From a bacterium (lineage in GTDB: Bacteria; Bacillota_I; Bacilli_A; Mycoplasmatales; Mycoplasmoidaceae): a stretch of DNA of 16,174 nt. The DNA lies in the NCBI GenBank assembly GCA_017633195.1, contig JAGBPV010000061.1, positions 1-16,174 on the forward strand. Reading direction: 5' to 3'. The position numbers and the translations under genes are program-made. Positions 1-9,366 of the stretch are shown in pieces. Position 1 is the first letter of the stretch, and each line of letters opens with the position of its first letter. The notes under the pieces are model-generated. The model saw only the letters and a list, made by a program, of their open reading frames with translations, did no database searches and was not told where the DNA came from.

Positions 1-878
1 GTGAATGTAAATGGATTAAATCCTGTAACATTTAAATAAAATGATTGGTTATCTTCATTCAATGCAGATATTGAAATATAAAAATTTTGTAATGATTGAT
101 TCAAATAATTTACAGTACTTGGTACTTTTATTGTTATAGCATTCATAATTTCATTTGGAGTTAATTGAATATTATTTATCACTAATTTACTTACATTATT
201 ATCTAATTGTTGTTGAATATTATCATCAATTGCATTTGATAAAATTGTTTTATTATTTAGACTTTGTACAATGCTTTTATTTCAATTTGATAATGAAACT
301 TTTTGTAAAACATTTGACAAATCATCATTAATAAAATAATTTAATGGAGAAGTAAAACCAGATATTGTACAAGCAAAATTTATTGGACAATTATCATAAC
401 TAAATGTAATATTATTTAAAGTTGTACCATTATATGCATAAGTTTTTTCTAAAGAAATAACATTAGGAAAATTGATATTTAAATTTGCTACAAGTTCTGA
501 AGCAGTATAATTAGTTCCTAAAACTGTTAAAATTGTTGGATTTGGTGAATTGCTTGGATTTGAAACATACTTATTCATTACTTGAATAAGATTAGATTTA
601 ATTGATGATTCTAATTGTTGGATTGAACTTGGAGTTGATAAGATGCTAATTGCAGTTCAATCATCATTATTTGAAAAATTTATAGTTTTTGGAAGTATTG
701 CAGGTAATAAAGATGATATAATTTTTGCATTTTGTTCATACAATGTATTATTTGTAGAAGTATTGTTAGTTTGAACACTTGGTTCATTATTACTACAAGA
801 AACAATTGCTTCGATTGTTGCTGAAGATATAAATACTAAACTTAATATTCCTATTCCTGTTTTAATTATTTTTTTCAT
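1..878 (-). CDS. putative surface lipoprotein, 3' end beyond window
   Basis: I do not recognise the family. The visible 292 codons begin at an ATG (876-878) with a basic start (M-K-K-I-I-K), a hydrophobic stretch to about residue 27, and a lipobox-like I-V-S-C with Cys28 followed by S-N-N-E. This is a typical mollicute lipoprotein signal, so the mature protein should be lipid-anchored on the outer face of the membrane. The mature part is rich in Asn, Ser, Thr and Ile, with no enzymatic motif that I can see. Two TGA codons (657-659 and 282-284) are read as Trp; otherwise the frame stays open to the window edge, so the C-terminus is missing. There is no clear Shine-Dalgarno sequence before the ATG. 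It lies downstream of a gene-poor stretch of about 350 bases and so probably has its own promoter. Lipoprotein identity is well supported; function is unknown. Confidence 0.85.
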
Positions 879-1224
879 AAATTATGTTTTATTAAACTTT
901 AAAAATTCTCTTTATAAATAATATCATTTTTATCAAATAACTATTACATTTTAAGATTGATTAAGAGTGCTTCTATAAAATAATAATTTTATTAATTACT
1001 AAAAAATTAAAACATTGAGAACTTACAAATTTCTAGGTATTTAATAAAAGTTTCTAATTTTTAATACATTCTTTTATTTTGGATTTTTGTTTCTTTAGAA
1101 TTACAAACTTCAGAATTTATTAATATGTTAATATGAATCTTTTAAAATATTTTTTCTTAATTTGCAACAAAAAACATTCTTAATAATTAGCAATATTTGA
1201 TTAAGAAAAATACTTATTAGTTCA
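879..1224. other. gene-poor A/T-rich spacer
   Basis: I see no convincing gene here. All frames on both strands carry frequent TAA/TAG stops. On the minus strand, A/T-rich hexamers resembling -10 boxes lie shortly before the lipoprotein start, but none has a convincing -35 partner, so I call no promoter. The stretch follows a decayed coding remnant (1225-1417) and may itself be older decayed coding sequence. I found no convincing homology to the neighbouring 153-residue gene in it. Confidence 0.5.
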
Positions 1225-1417
1225 TTAAATAAAGAAACTTAGTATGCTTGATTGGATAAACTTCTTATATTTTTTAAACTCTTTGATTAATAATTTTAAA
1301 GATTTAATAGATTGTTCGATATTTTCCTTAGTTAAATAAAAGGATTAAATTCATATATTCATAATCTATAAAAAATTGTTCTAATCCTATTATGAGATTT
1401 CTTAAAATATTTAAATG
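1225..1417 (-). pseudogene. frameshifted remnant of the repeat unit found in the 153-aa gene
   Basis: Two short minus-strand frames, offset by a frameshift, together recreate one unit of the adjacent gene at 1468-1929. The first part (1417-1349) reads H-L-N-I-L-R-N-L-I-I-G-L-E-Q-F-F-I-D-Y-E-Y-M-N and matches residues 100-122 of that gene (E-L-N-I-L-K-R-L-K-W-G-L-E-L-C-F-E-D-G-Y-Y-Y-G). The second part (1344-1225, a different frame) contains S-F-Y-L-T-K-E-N-I-E-Q-S-I-K-S-L-K-L-L-I and then K-E-F-K-K-Y. It matches residues 124-147 of the gene (K-F-R-L-E-R-N-D-I-I-N-S-I-N-L-L-S-Y-L-I, then K-Y-F-K). The first frame reaches TAA at 1328-1330 and the second ends at TAA 1225-1227. There is no plausible start or ribosome-binding site. 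I read it as either a lost third repeat of the neighbouring protein or a decayed paralogue. The match was made by eye. Confidence 0.6.
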
Positions 1418-1467
1418 ATTTTTATAAATACTTATTAAATAATTTTAATGTTCTTTTTTGCCGTGAA

Positions 1468-1929
1468 TTATTGGTTATCTTTTATATTCTTAAAATACTT
1501 TATTAAATATGAAAGTAAATTAATGCTGTTTATAATATCATTTCTTTCTAATCTAAATTTACTTCCATAATAATAACCATCTTCAAAGCAAAGTTCAAGT
1601 CCTCATTTAAGTCTTTTTAAAATATTTAATTCATCTTCACTAACATCTAATATTTCGTTTGATGATTTTATACAATTAGTTGAAATATTTGTATTGCCAT
1701 TGTAATACGATTCTTGCGATAAATATTCCTTAATCTTTTTTATTAAATGATTTAATAAAATAATGCACTTGTTTGCATCTTCTTCTTTTAAATGTATTCC
1801 TATTCCATAATCGTTATAAGACATTTCTAAAGCTCATTTTAATTTTTCTAATAAGTCAATATAATTATCTTGATTTATTGATTTTGATATTTCTTCATTT
1901 TTTGTTTGATTAAAAGCACTAAAAAACAT
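1468..1929 (-). CDS. small unknown protein with an internal tandem duplication (153 aa)
   Basis: I do not recognise this protein. The ATG at 1927-1929 follows A-A-G-G-A-A-A-T-G-A-A-A-A, a reasonable ribosome-binding site. Two TGA codons (1834-1836, 1603-1605) are read as Trp, and both fall in the same motif. Residues about 23-70 and 100-149 are repeats of each other: each starts with L-x-x-L-K-W-[AG]-L-E-[ML], continues through an aromatic/acidic/Gly turn (N-D-Y-G or E-D-G-Y-Y-Y-G), and ends in a helix with I-x-L-L-x-x-L-I-K. A polar linker rich in Asn and Ser (71-99) joins them. There is no signal peptide or membrane segment, so it is probably cytosolic and mostly helical. It starts 47 bases after the potD stop, so it could be transcribed with the polyamine operon, though nothing shows a functional link. 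A decayed third unit lies just downstream at 1225-1417. Confidence 0.75.
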
Positions 1930-1976
1930 TTTTTCATTTCCTTAAAAAGTTTTTGTTATTCTAACACATTAAAAAA

Positions 1977-3911
1977 TTAATTGCTAAAATCTTGGTACAT
2001 TACATCATTAAAAGCAATTGCTTGATTTGAAATTTGAATTTTAGTTAAAGGTAATTCTACACATGTATTTGGTGTAATAGTAAAGTTAATATTGTTAGGA
2101 ATAGTATAAATATAATTGCTTGGATTAATTGTATAAATATTTTCAAATCAATTATTGAATTGATTATAAGTAGTTAATGAAGTATTAGATGGAAATGGAT
2201 ATGAAGTTTGAGTAGTAAATCAATTCATTCCTGCTGTACCTTGAGTTAAATTTGCACCTAATTTAGTAATGATTTCACTAGCAAAATTGTTAATATTTAA
2301 AAATGGTGATACATATAAGTTATATGAAAAATTTTGCATGATGCCATATTTATAAATTCCATTATTATTTATAGAACCTATAAAATTTTGTTCATTTTGT
2401 ACTTGTGTACTATAGTTTTTTCAAGGATCATTATTATTATTAATATTTGTTGCTTTTGATCAATAATAAAAAGGACATGAAATATTTTCATTTTGACCCT
2501 TAATCAAATTAATTAACTGGTTATTATTTTGAAAATTAGTTAATAAATATTCATAAGAATTAGTGTAATTTACATTATCATGATTAGCATTAATAGCAAA
2601 TTGTTCATTATAACCATCAAAACTTGGATTAGCATCTGCTCCATTTAAACACAAATCATATAAAAATTTATATGCTATATATAACAAATTATTTGGTAAA
2701 GAACGATTAATCCCAACAGTATCTAAAGCAATCATAGTATATTTTGGATGAACTACATGAAAGGTATTAGGCATTAATGCATCTCATTGTTTGTTTGTTA
2801 AAGAATTACCATAATTCCCACCCATTGCAGTATATAAAGCATCCCCATTGTAACAAAACCCACCATGTATTTGTCCATTATCTAGTTCATTAATAATCCC
2901 GGCTGAAGATTGTGAACGATATATTGGATTTGAACCTAAATACTTTTTAGATAAATATCTTGTGAAATATGAAAAAGTATTAGTCATACTTTTAATACTT
3001 GAATTAGTGTCAATTGGATTTGTGATTGGCACTTCATTATCATTATCATATTCAATACTTGCAGCAACAGAATAAACTGATTGCGGACTTGTAACCATTC
3101 CTACTTTAGGTTTGTTTAAATAAGAATGAAATCAATTATTGTTTTGAATATCACTCATGATTTGTTTTCAAGATTGACTAGAACTTAAATTAGATAAATT
3201 ATATTGATTATTTGAACTTTGTTTATATCCATATGTAGAGTAAGCAAAAATATAATTTTGAAAAAAATATGGTAAATCATAATTAAAAATATCAATATGT
3301 TTAATATTATTAAAATCACAATGTAAATAAATTTGTGTTATATCACATATAACATTTGGAGATAGTAAATTACAAATGCTATATTTATATTCAGTTTTAT
3401 AAGCTTCTTGCATGCTGTAATTTATACCTTTAATCCCATTTAAAGTGTAAGGAACATTAAACTGTTTATTTTCTTGTGCTAAATTGACTTGAATTGGTAA
3501 AATCCCATTCTCAATAGGAACATATTGTTTATTCAAGTAATAGCCTAATTTCATTCCATTTGTATTAAAAATTGCATAATCTAAAGGTTTAATTAAACCT
3601 AATGAAATTAACTCTGCTGCTTCATAATCAGTTGGTACACCAATACTTAATTGGTTATTTTCATACATTGCTGGGAGTTGATTATTTAAGTTATAGTATG
3701 TATATTGCACTGATACTCCATGGTATTGATTAGAGATTTCATTTGAAATTTGAGTTTGTAATTCTGGAGATTCATATTCACCAAAATTGCCAAAAATTAA
3801 GGTTTTATCATGCTTAATACTAGCAAAACCAAAAATTGCACCAAGAATAGCTCCTAAACTTACAGAAGTTATTAAACTAATTAAAAATACTTTTAATCCT
3901 TTTCTAAACAC
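1977..3911 (-). CDS. potD: membrane-anchored PotD-like polyamine-binding protein, enlarged (644 aa)
   Basis: This is the extracytoplasmic substrate-binding component of the spermidine/putrescine ABC importer. The start is GTG (3909-3911), preceded by A-A-A-G-G-A 11 bases upstream, and it overlaps the potC stop by 8 bases. Residues about 8-30 form one hydrophobic segment without a lipobox Cys, so the protein is probably held by an N-terminal anchor rather than a lipid. The PotD fold begins with L-I-F-G-N-F-G-E-Y near residue 38, equivalent to the N-W-T-E-Y ligand-site strand of E. coli PotD. It continues with I-G-V-P-T-D-Y, then L-D-N-G-Q near 343, Y-N-G-D-A near 354, and V-V-H-P-K followed by A-L-D-T-V near 397. 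Three TGA codons (3168, 2775 and 2457 regions) are Trp. The family is usually about 350 residues; here there are insertions and roughly 200 extra Asn/Tyr-rich C-terminal residues. Family is confident; the exact polyamine is not determined. Confidence 0.88.
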
Positions 3912-4830
3912 TCTTAGACAATTCCTTTCTTTGCTTATTGTGCAATAATTTAATTTTGTTAAAAGTCATTTTATGCATTCTTTGTAAAATGATCTTTTTA
4001 TCTTTATTTTTTCTGATTTTTTCTTTTGATGCAACAATACAAGTTCTAACAATAACAATAAAAAAAGTAATAAACATCACAATTGCACCAAATGTTACTG
4101 CTCAAACTTGAATTCCTTTATTCATCGTATATAAATTTACAGCAATAACTGAAACTCTACCTTCAACTAAACTTGTAATTACATAATCGTCAAAACTTTG
4201 AGTAAATACAATAGTGCTTGATAATAAAATGCTTGGTAATAAATAAGGAAAAACAATTTTTCAAAAAGTTTTAATTCTTGTATAACCTAAATCTTGACTT
4301 GCTAACAACAAGTTCATGTCAAATTTTTGTAATTTTGGATAAATAAAAACAATTGCATAAGGTGTAGCAAATGAAACTTGAGCAAAAATAATTGTTAAAT
4401 ATCCAAAACCAAAACCCATAGGAATTCAAGTAAAAGTAAATAAAATAACTAAAGCAATTCCATTAATAACGCTTGGAATAGCAATAGAAATATTTGAAAT
4501 GCTTAATACTAATTTACTATATCCTTTTCAATTTGATCACATTCCAAAACATACCATTACAGCTAAAATAACACTTGTTGGTACAACAATTGATGCAACA
4601 ATTAAACTTGCAGTTAATGAATGTGTAAAAGCAGGGTTTGAAAATAAAGTTAAATAATTTACAACTGTTCAATGACCAAATTTTGTATTAATATTTCCTT
4701 TGATTGGACTTCCTTCATTAAAAGATAAAAAAATAATGAAAATTAAAGGAATATAAATTAATGCAAGAATAATTAAAATATATCATTTACTAAAAAAATT
4801 CTTTCAACTAAAATTTCTTTTCTTATTCAT
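3904..4830 (-). CDS. potC: polyamine ABC transporter permease PotC (308 aa)
   Basis: One of the two integral-membrane subunits that form the polyamine channel. The ATG (4828-4830) has A-A-A-G-G-A about 6 bases upstream and begins M-N-K-K-R-N-F-S-W, with TGA read as Trp. Several hydrophobic helices follow, starting with W-Y-I-L-I-I-L-A-L-I-Y-I-P-L-I-F near residue 17. The cytoplasmic EAA loop that docks on the ATPase reads L-L-A-S-Q-D-L-G-Y-T-R-I-K-T-F-W-K-I-V-F and then P (family pattern E-A-A-x-D-L-G-A-x(n)-P). The C-terminal tail after the last helix is strongly basic (K-E-K-I-R-K-N-K-D-K-K). The gene starts 2 bases after the potB stop, and its end overlaps the potD start, consistent with one cistron series. 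Order and size agree with the mycoplasma potABC-potD layout. Confidence 0.92.
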
Positions 4831-4832
4831 TT

Positions 4833-5960
4833 TTATTCCTTTAATGAAACATCACTTTTATCAATAATTTCACTAACCATTTCAGGAACAACTAATGTTC
4901 TAACTGCAACAGTTTCATGACTAGTTTCATGCTCTATGTAATTATTTTCTTTAATATAATCTTTAACTACTTTAATTTTTGTGATTGAACTTAAAATATA
5001 ATTAGTTTCTTCATCATAAAAATAAATTGTTTGTCTTAAGATTTTTTTATTTATAAAGCGCTTTTTTTCATTATGAGAATCTAAATTATATGAATATTTA
5101 TAATAATTTGAACCACTGTATTTAATTTGATAATGCTTAATACTAATTCTTATTCATTTAGGGACTTTTACAATTAAAAATCACAATATTAATAAAATTA
5201 AAGCAGAAATAATACTTATAATGCTTGCTCTTGATAAAGATAATTTATTATCAAGTCCTAAACTTCCCTGACTATAAATTTCTCCACCTAATAATTGACT
5301 ATTAGAAGCATTATTTAAATATGCTGTAACTGAAATAATCATCATTGATGGAATAAATACTAATGTAATTCCTGATATTAAACCATTTTTAGCATAAGGT
5401 AAGATAATTAAAAAGAAAGTTTTTAATTTACTTGCACCTAAATCTAAGCTTGCTAATTTATAGTTTTTTGGCATTCCATCTAAAATTTGATAAATTGGAA
5501 GAATCATTAATGGTAAAAAAATATAAACATATCCTAATATGGTATATTGATCTCCATATGTTGAATTAATTGCTCCATTTAAAATATCAAACATTGTTTT
5601 TAATCCAATCAATTTAAATAAAGTACTTGATCATATTGGACTTGTAATTACTAATAAAGCAAAAGCTTTAAAAACTTTATTTTGATATGAAGATAAATAA
5701 TAAGCAAAAGGAAAACCAATAACAATACATAATAATGTTGTAATAAAACTTGTTAATAAAGTTCAACCAATTATTTGTCAAGTTGTTAAAGTCATTACTT
5801 GTCAGTTTGCTGCTTCACCTAATCCATAATGTGGAATGAAAGCATAAACAATAATAATAATTGTAGGAACAATAATAAGAATTAAAGCAATGATGAAAAA
5901 AGGCAACATTAATAAAAACTTTGAATTAAAAACATCTGAAGTTTTTAATGTTTTAAACAT
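4833..5960 (-). CDS. potB: polyamine ABC transporter permease PotB with long C-terminal tail (375 aa)
   Basis: Integral-membrane partner of PotC. The ATG (5958-5960) follows A-A-A-G-G-A-G at good spacing and lies inside the end of potA (8-base overlap A-T-G-T-T-T-A-A). The first helix starts near residue 16 (L-L-M-L-P-F-F-I-I-A-L-I-L-I-I-V-P). The EAA loop reads Y-K-L-A-S-L-D-L-G-A-S-K-L-K-T-F-F-L-I-I and then L-P. Several TGA codons encode Trp, including the one at 5181-5183. The last hydrophobic helix (I-I-S-I-I-S-A-L-I-L-L-I-L-W-F-L-I-V) ends near residue 265. After it comes a charged, Tyr/Lys/Glu-rich cytoplasmic tail of about 110 residues up to TAA at 4833-4835. Family members usually end soon after the last helix at about 280-290 residues, so this tail is the unusual part. 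Its function is unknown. Confidence 0.9.
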
Positions 5961-7530
5961 TATTTACTTCTCCTTTTTTCATGATATGAAGATCACAAGA
6001 ATCTCATTTTAATCCAATTACTTTATTTACTTCAATTTGATGAATTGATTCTACTGTTAAATTTTGTTTATTACTAGTTTCACAAACAACTTGTCACATT
6101 AATCCTTTATATAAAATTGATTTTACTGTAGCATTTATAAAACCTTCATTTTCATTAACAACATCAAAATCTTCTGGTCTTATTAAAACATCTACTTGTT
6201 CATCAACTTCTGCAATATTTTTATCTTCTTCTCTATAAGGAGTAATAATACTTAAACATTCAACTGTTGTATTTTGTTTTATTACTCCATTAAAGACATT
6301 TGCAACACCAATAAAATTTGCAACCCATGCACTATTTGGTGAATCATAAATTTCATTTGATTTACCAATTTGCATAATCTTACCAAAATTCATAACAACA
6401 ATGCGATCACTTAAAGTTAAAGCTTCTTCTTGATCATGAGTAACTAAAATAAAAGTAATTCCTAATTGTTTATGAATTCTTTTTAATTCTAATTGCATTT
6501 GTTTTCTTATTTTTGCATCTAATGCAGATAAAGGTTCATCTAATAATAAAACATCTGGTTCAACAACTATTGCTCTAGCCAAAGCAACTCTTTGCTTCAT
6601 ACCACCTGATAAATCATCAGGATATTTTTTTTCATTTCCTACTAAACCAACAAGTTTTATAGCATTCATTGCTCTTTCATAAATCTCATTTTTAGTAAGT
6701 TTTCTGCTAGTAAATCTTTTTTCAGCTTGCTCTTTTCTGTCTTGAGCATAATTTTGTCAATAAGTAATTTTGTAATCTAAATCATCTAATTGATCATAAA
6801 GTTTTTGCAATTCTTTATCAATTGGTAGTTTTTGTTTTAATGCTTTTCTTAATGCATCTATTTTGGTTTTAATTGTTTTAGTTTCACTTGATTGTTCTAC
6901 TTTATGAAAAAATCCTCTTCTTACAATATTTTGTTCATATTCATCATACAAAATATTAATTTCATTTATAACTTGATTTTTTGTTAAATTACCAATTTGT
7001 TTTAATAAAGAATTAACATTAAATTTTTGCTTAACTTTTGCTATTTTTACTTCTAAAATTTTTCGATTTTTTTCAAGTTCATTAATTTTTTTTTCACTAA
7101 ATTTTTGATCTTTGATAAAAGTATTGTCAATATTAGCTTTTTTTAAGTTATATTTATTAACTCATTTAGGATCTGAATCTTCACCTATATATTTGTTTTT
7201 GTCATTAATTTTTAGAATTTTTAATCCATAGCTAATATTTTGAAAAATAGTCATATTAGGAAATAAAGCATAATCTTGAAAAACAGTAGCAGTACAACGT
7301 TTATTTATTGCAATATTTTTTACATCAATATTATCAATAATGATTCTTCCATAACTTGGTTTTTCAAATCCTGCTAGCATTTTTAACATGGTAGTTTTGC
7401 CACATCCACTTGGACCAAGCAATGTAATAAACTCACCTTTTTTAATACTTAAATTAAAATTTAATACAGCAGTAAATCCATCATTATATGTTTTATTAAT
7501 GTCTTTAATTTCAATAAAATTATTTCCCAT
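5953..7530 (-). CDS. potA: polyamine ABC transporter ATPase PotA with coiled-coil insertion (525 aa)
   Basis: Cytoplasmic ATPase that powers PotB/PotC. Starts at ATG 7528-7530; a GGAGA element lies upstream but is rather distant. Visible motifs: Walker [10 protein letters not shown] (39-47), Q-loop [10 protein letters not shown] (Gln85), signature L-S-G-G-M-K-Q (307-313), Walker B L-L-L-D-E-P (328-333), H-loop T-H-D-Q-E-E-A (His365), and then the C-terminal regulatory domain. Between Q-loop and signature, where about 55 residues are usual, there are about 220. The extra segment (roughly 109-280) is Lys/Glu/Asn-rich and looks helical and coiled-coil. TGA codons at 7162 and 6757 within the insertion encode Trp, and the frame is otherwise open, so this is one protein, not two half-genes. 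As I recall, mycoplasma PotA proteins (about 560 residues in M. genitalium) are similarly long. First gene of the potABCD operon. Confidence 0.93.
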
Positions 7531-7581
7531 TTTTTTGTAATATTTTCTCCAATAAAAACTTTAAAAAAATTAATTTGATTT

Positions 7582-7587
7582 ATTATA
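7582..7587 (-). promoter_or_regulatory. putative -10 box for the pot operon
   Basis: The minus strand reads a perfect TATAAT about 50 bases before the potA ATG, in the only intergenic gap before the pot operon. No good -35 is visible; the nearest candidate, TTGTGT, is 19 bases upstream. Poor -35 elements are common in mollicutes. In DNA this A/T-rich a TATAAT can arise by chance, so support is mainly positional. Confidence 0.45.
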
Positions 7588-7610
7588 AAAAAATATTAAA
7601 AAAAATACAC

Positions 7611-7661
7611 AAAAAATAAAGAAAATTTCTCATTAAAAAATTAATTTTTTTCTTTATTTTT
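7611..7661 (-). terminator. A/T-rich hairpin ending the trxA-HAD transcript
   Basis: Two arms (7612-7625 and 7648-7661) are perfectly complementary over 14 bases, made mostly of A/T with one G-C pair and a loop of 22 bases. The 5' arm in transcript sense covers the last codons of the HAD gene and the 3' arm ends in a run of U. Position after the last gene of one unit and just before the pot promoter fits a terminator. The low GC content of the stem makes this uncertain. Confidence 0.45.
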
Positions 7662-8513
7662 ATTTATGTTGTTTATATATTGTTCAAATTGTATTAACCC
7701 TTCTTTAATAAATTGAGATTTTGGTTCATCTATAACAAGTTTTGCTATGTCTTTTAAGTAAGGTTTTGCACCAGTATAAGTAATACTAAAAACATCAGGA
7801 AGCATAAACATTCCTTTATCATTTTTAGAATTACCAATAACTGCAATATTTTTTAGTTCTAAATTATAGTGTTTAATGCAAAATTTAATTGCATCTTCTT
7901 TAGAGACATTTTTTGCAGTAATTGCAGTTAAATTAGGACCAGGAATAACATTTATTTCTAATTTATCTAAGAAGTTTAACATTTCTTTTTCAGTTTCTAA
8001 TAAAGCAAAAAGATTAATAATTAAAACATTATCATTACTAAATTCACTTCTTCTTTTAGATTTACTAAAGTTATAATTTTCTCATCACTCATCTTCATTA
8101 AAATTAAATAAATAACTTGAATTATCACTATAAGTAACCATTAAACCTATATGATGACATTTTTCATTTAATTTTAAAAACTCATCATATATTTTTTTTA
8201 CAATCTTTGGATCAATCGTTTTTTCAAAAATAATTTTATGAGATTTTAATGCATAAATTTGTGCACCATTACTTCCAATTAATAACCCTGTATTTTTTAG
8301 TTGCATTCTTTTATATAAAAATAACTCTTCTGCTAAATTTCTTCCACTTGCAAGTGCAAAATGATAATCATAATGATTATTAATAAGTTCTTGAATCTTT
8401 TTTAAAGTATGAGTATGAACTAATTTTTCATCATCAATAAGAGTTCCATCTATATCACAAAAAATAACTTTTTGTTCTATTAATAAAACTTCTGTATCTT
8501 TATTATTTTGCAT
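7641..8513 (-). CDS. Cof-type HAD hydrolase (290 aa)
   Basis: Haloacid-dehalogenase superfamily phosphatase of the Cof/subclass IIB kind, probably acting on small phosphorylated metabolites such as sugar phosphates or flavin-type substrates; the substrate cannot be read from the sequence. Motif I is F-C-D-I-D-G-T-L-I-D (nucleophile Asp20, acid/base Asp22), motif II A-L-A-S-G-R-N, the motif III Lys probably lies in V-S-K-E-D-A-I (Lys205), and motif IV is I-G-N-S-K-N-D-K-G-M-F (Asp232). Two adjacent TGA codons (8082-8087) give Trp-Trp in the cap domain and join what would otherwise be two short frames. The upstream sequence A-A-T-A-G-G-T-T-G supplies a weak ribosome-binding site and overlaps the stop of the preceding HAD gene; the gap is 13 bases. 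Length is normal for Cof proteins. It follows another Cof gene of only distant similarity. Confidence 0.88.
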
Positions 8514-8526
8514 TTTTAATTACAAC

Positions 8527-9363
8527 CTATTTACCTTGTTCATGAATTAAACTATATAAAATTTTGCTTACAGCATTAAAATCACTGTTATTAATTATTG
8601 GATAATTAAATTTATTTAATCTTGATTTTTCAGGATCTTTATTAACTATAAAGTTTCTTTTAGTTTTATTAAACATATCAAGATCATTTTCACTATCACC
8701 AATTCCAACAGTTGTATAATCTTGCTCATTTATATTTAAATATTTTAATAAGAAAGATATTGCTTGTCCTTTATTGACATCTTTTTGTACAATTTCAATA
8801 TAATTTCTTTGAAGAATAATCTTTACTTGATCTTGATATTTATCAAACAAGTTTTTTAAATATCTTCCTTTTTTTTGCAATACAAAAGGGATAATAATTT
8901 TTAGTGGTTTGGTTATTATTGTATTTTCATTTGCAAATTGAGCATTCATATTCCCTGTTAATTTTAAAAAAAACTTCTTATTTTTTAAATTAAAACCAAA
9001 TGCTTTTTTTAATGAAAATGATTCTTGTGAATAAACTAATGCAACAATCTTATTCTTTATAATAATTTCTTTAAGATTACTAAACAATTCTTCTTCAATT
9101 GTCTTCATATAAATTGTTTGTTTTTTAGAAACATCATAAATATAAGATCCAACTAAACTAATAATAAAATTAACATTTTCTTTTTGCTCATTGATTTTAT
9201 CTAATAATGGAAATACACGATAAATAAATCTTCCAGTAGCTATAACAAAATAGTTATTTAATTCTGTAAATAGATTAATTGCTTCAACATTCAGTTTACT
9301 AACTTCATAAGAATGTCTTTTAATTAAAGTGCCATCCAAATCACAAAAAGCAATAAATTTCAT
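8527..9363 (-). CDS. Cof-type HAD hydrolase (278 aa)
   Basis: Second HAD subclass IIB phosphatase, complete and free of TGA codons. Motif I F-C-D-L-D-G-T-L-I (Asp8, Asp10), motif II V-I-A-T-G-R, motif III in D-V-N-K-G-Q-A-I (Lys198), motif IV G-I-G-D-S-E-N-D-L-D-M-F (Asp223, Asp227). Between motifs II and III lies the alpha/beta cap that sets substrate choice; it differs from that of the neighbouring HAD protein, so the two probably have different substrates. The ATG (9361-9363) is only 3 bases after the trxA stop and has no Shine-Dalgarno sequence, suggesting coupled translation. It ends with TAG at 8527-8529. Cof genes beside a thioredoxin gene resemble the M. genitalium MG124-MG125 neighbourhood (from memory). 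Substrate unknown. Confidence 0.9.
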   Translation of the reverse strand: MKFIAFCDLDGTLIKRHSYEVSKLNVEAINLFTELNNYFVIATGRFIYRVFPLLDKINEQKENVNFIISLVGSYIYDVSKKQTIYMKTIEEELFSNLKEIIIKNKIVALVYSQESFSLKKAFGFNLKNKKFFLKLTGNMNAQFANENTIITKPLKIIIPFVLQKKGRYLKNLFDKYQDQVKIILQRNYIEIVQKDVNKGQAISFLLKYLNINEQDYTTVGIGDSENDLDMFNKTKRNFIVNKDPEKSRLNKFNYPIINNSDFNAVSKILYSLIHEQGK

Positions 9364-9366
9364 TTA

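Noticed and set aside
1130..1190. Possible start of another decayed copy of the 153-aa gene (minus-strand ATGTTTTTT similar to its first codons)
   Set aside because: The match is about nine bases of mostly T followed by weak similarity; chance is likely in A/T-rich DNA.
879..1224. Structured non-coding RNA in the spacer
   Set aside because: Only A/T-rich inverted repeats are visible, with no conserved core that I can match to RNase P RNA, tmRNA, SRP RNA or a tRNA.
5953..7530. potA seen as three separate small genes or a broken gene
   Set aside because: All pieces are in the same frame and separated only by TGA, which encodes Trp throughout this window; no TAA or TAG interrupts them.
7876..8076. 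Plus-strand open frame of 66 codons
   Set aside because: It lies opposite the middle of a HAD gene with all catalytic motifs; it has no ribosome-binding site or recognisable protein content.
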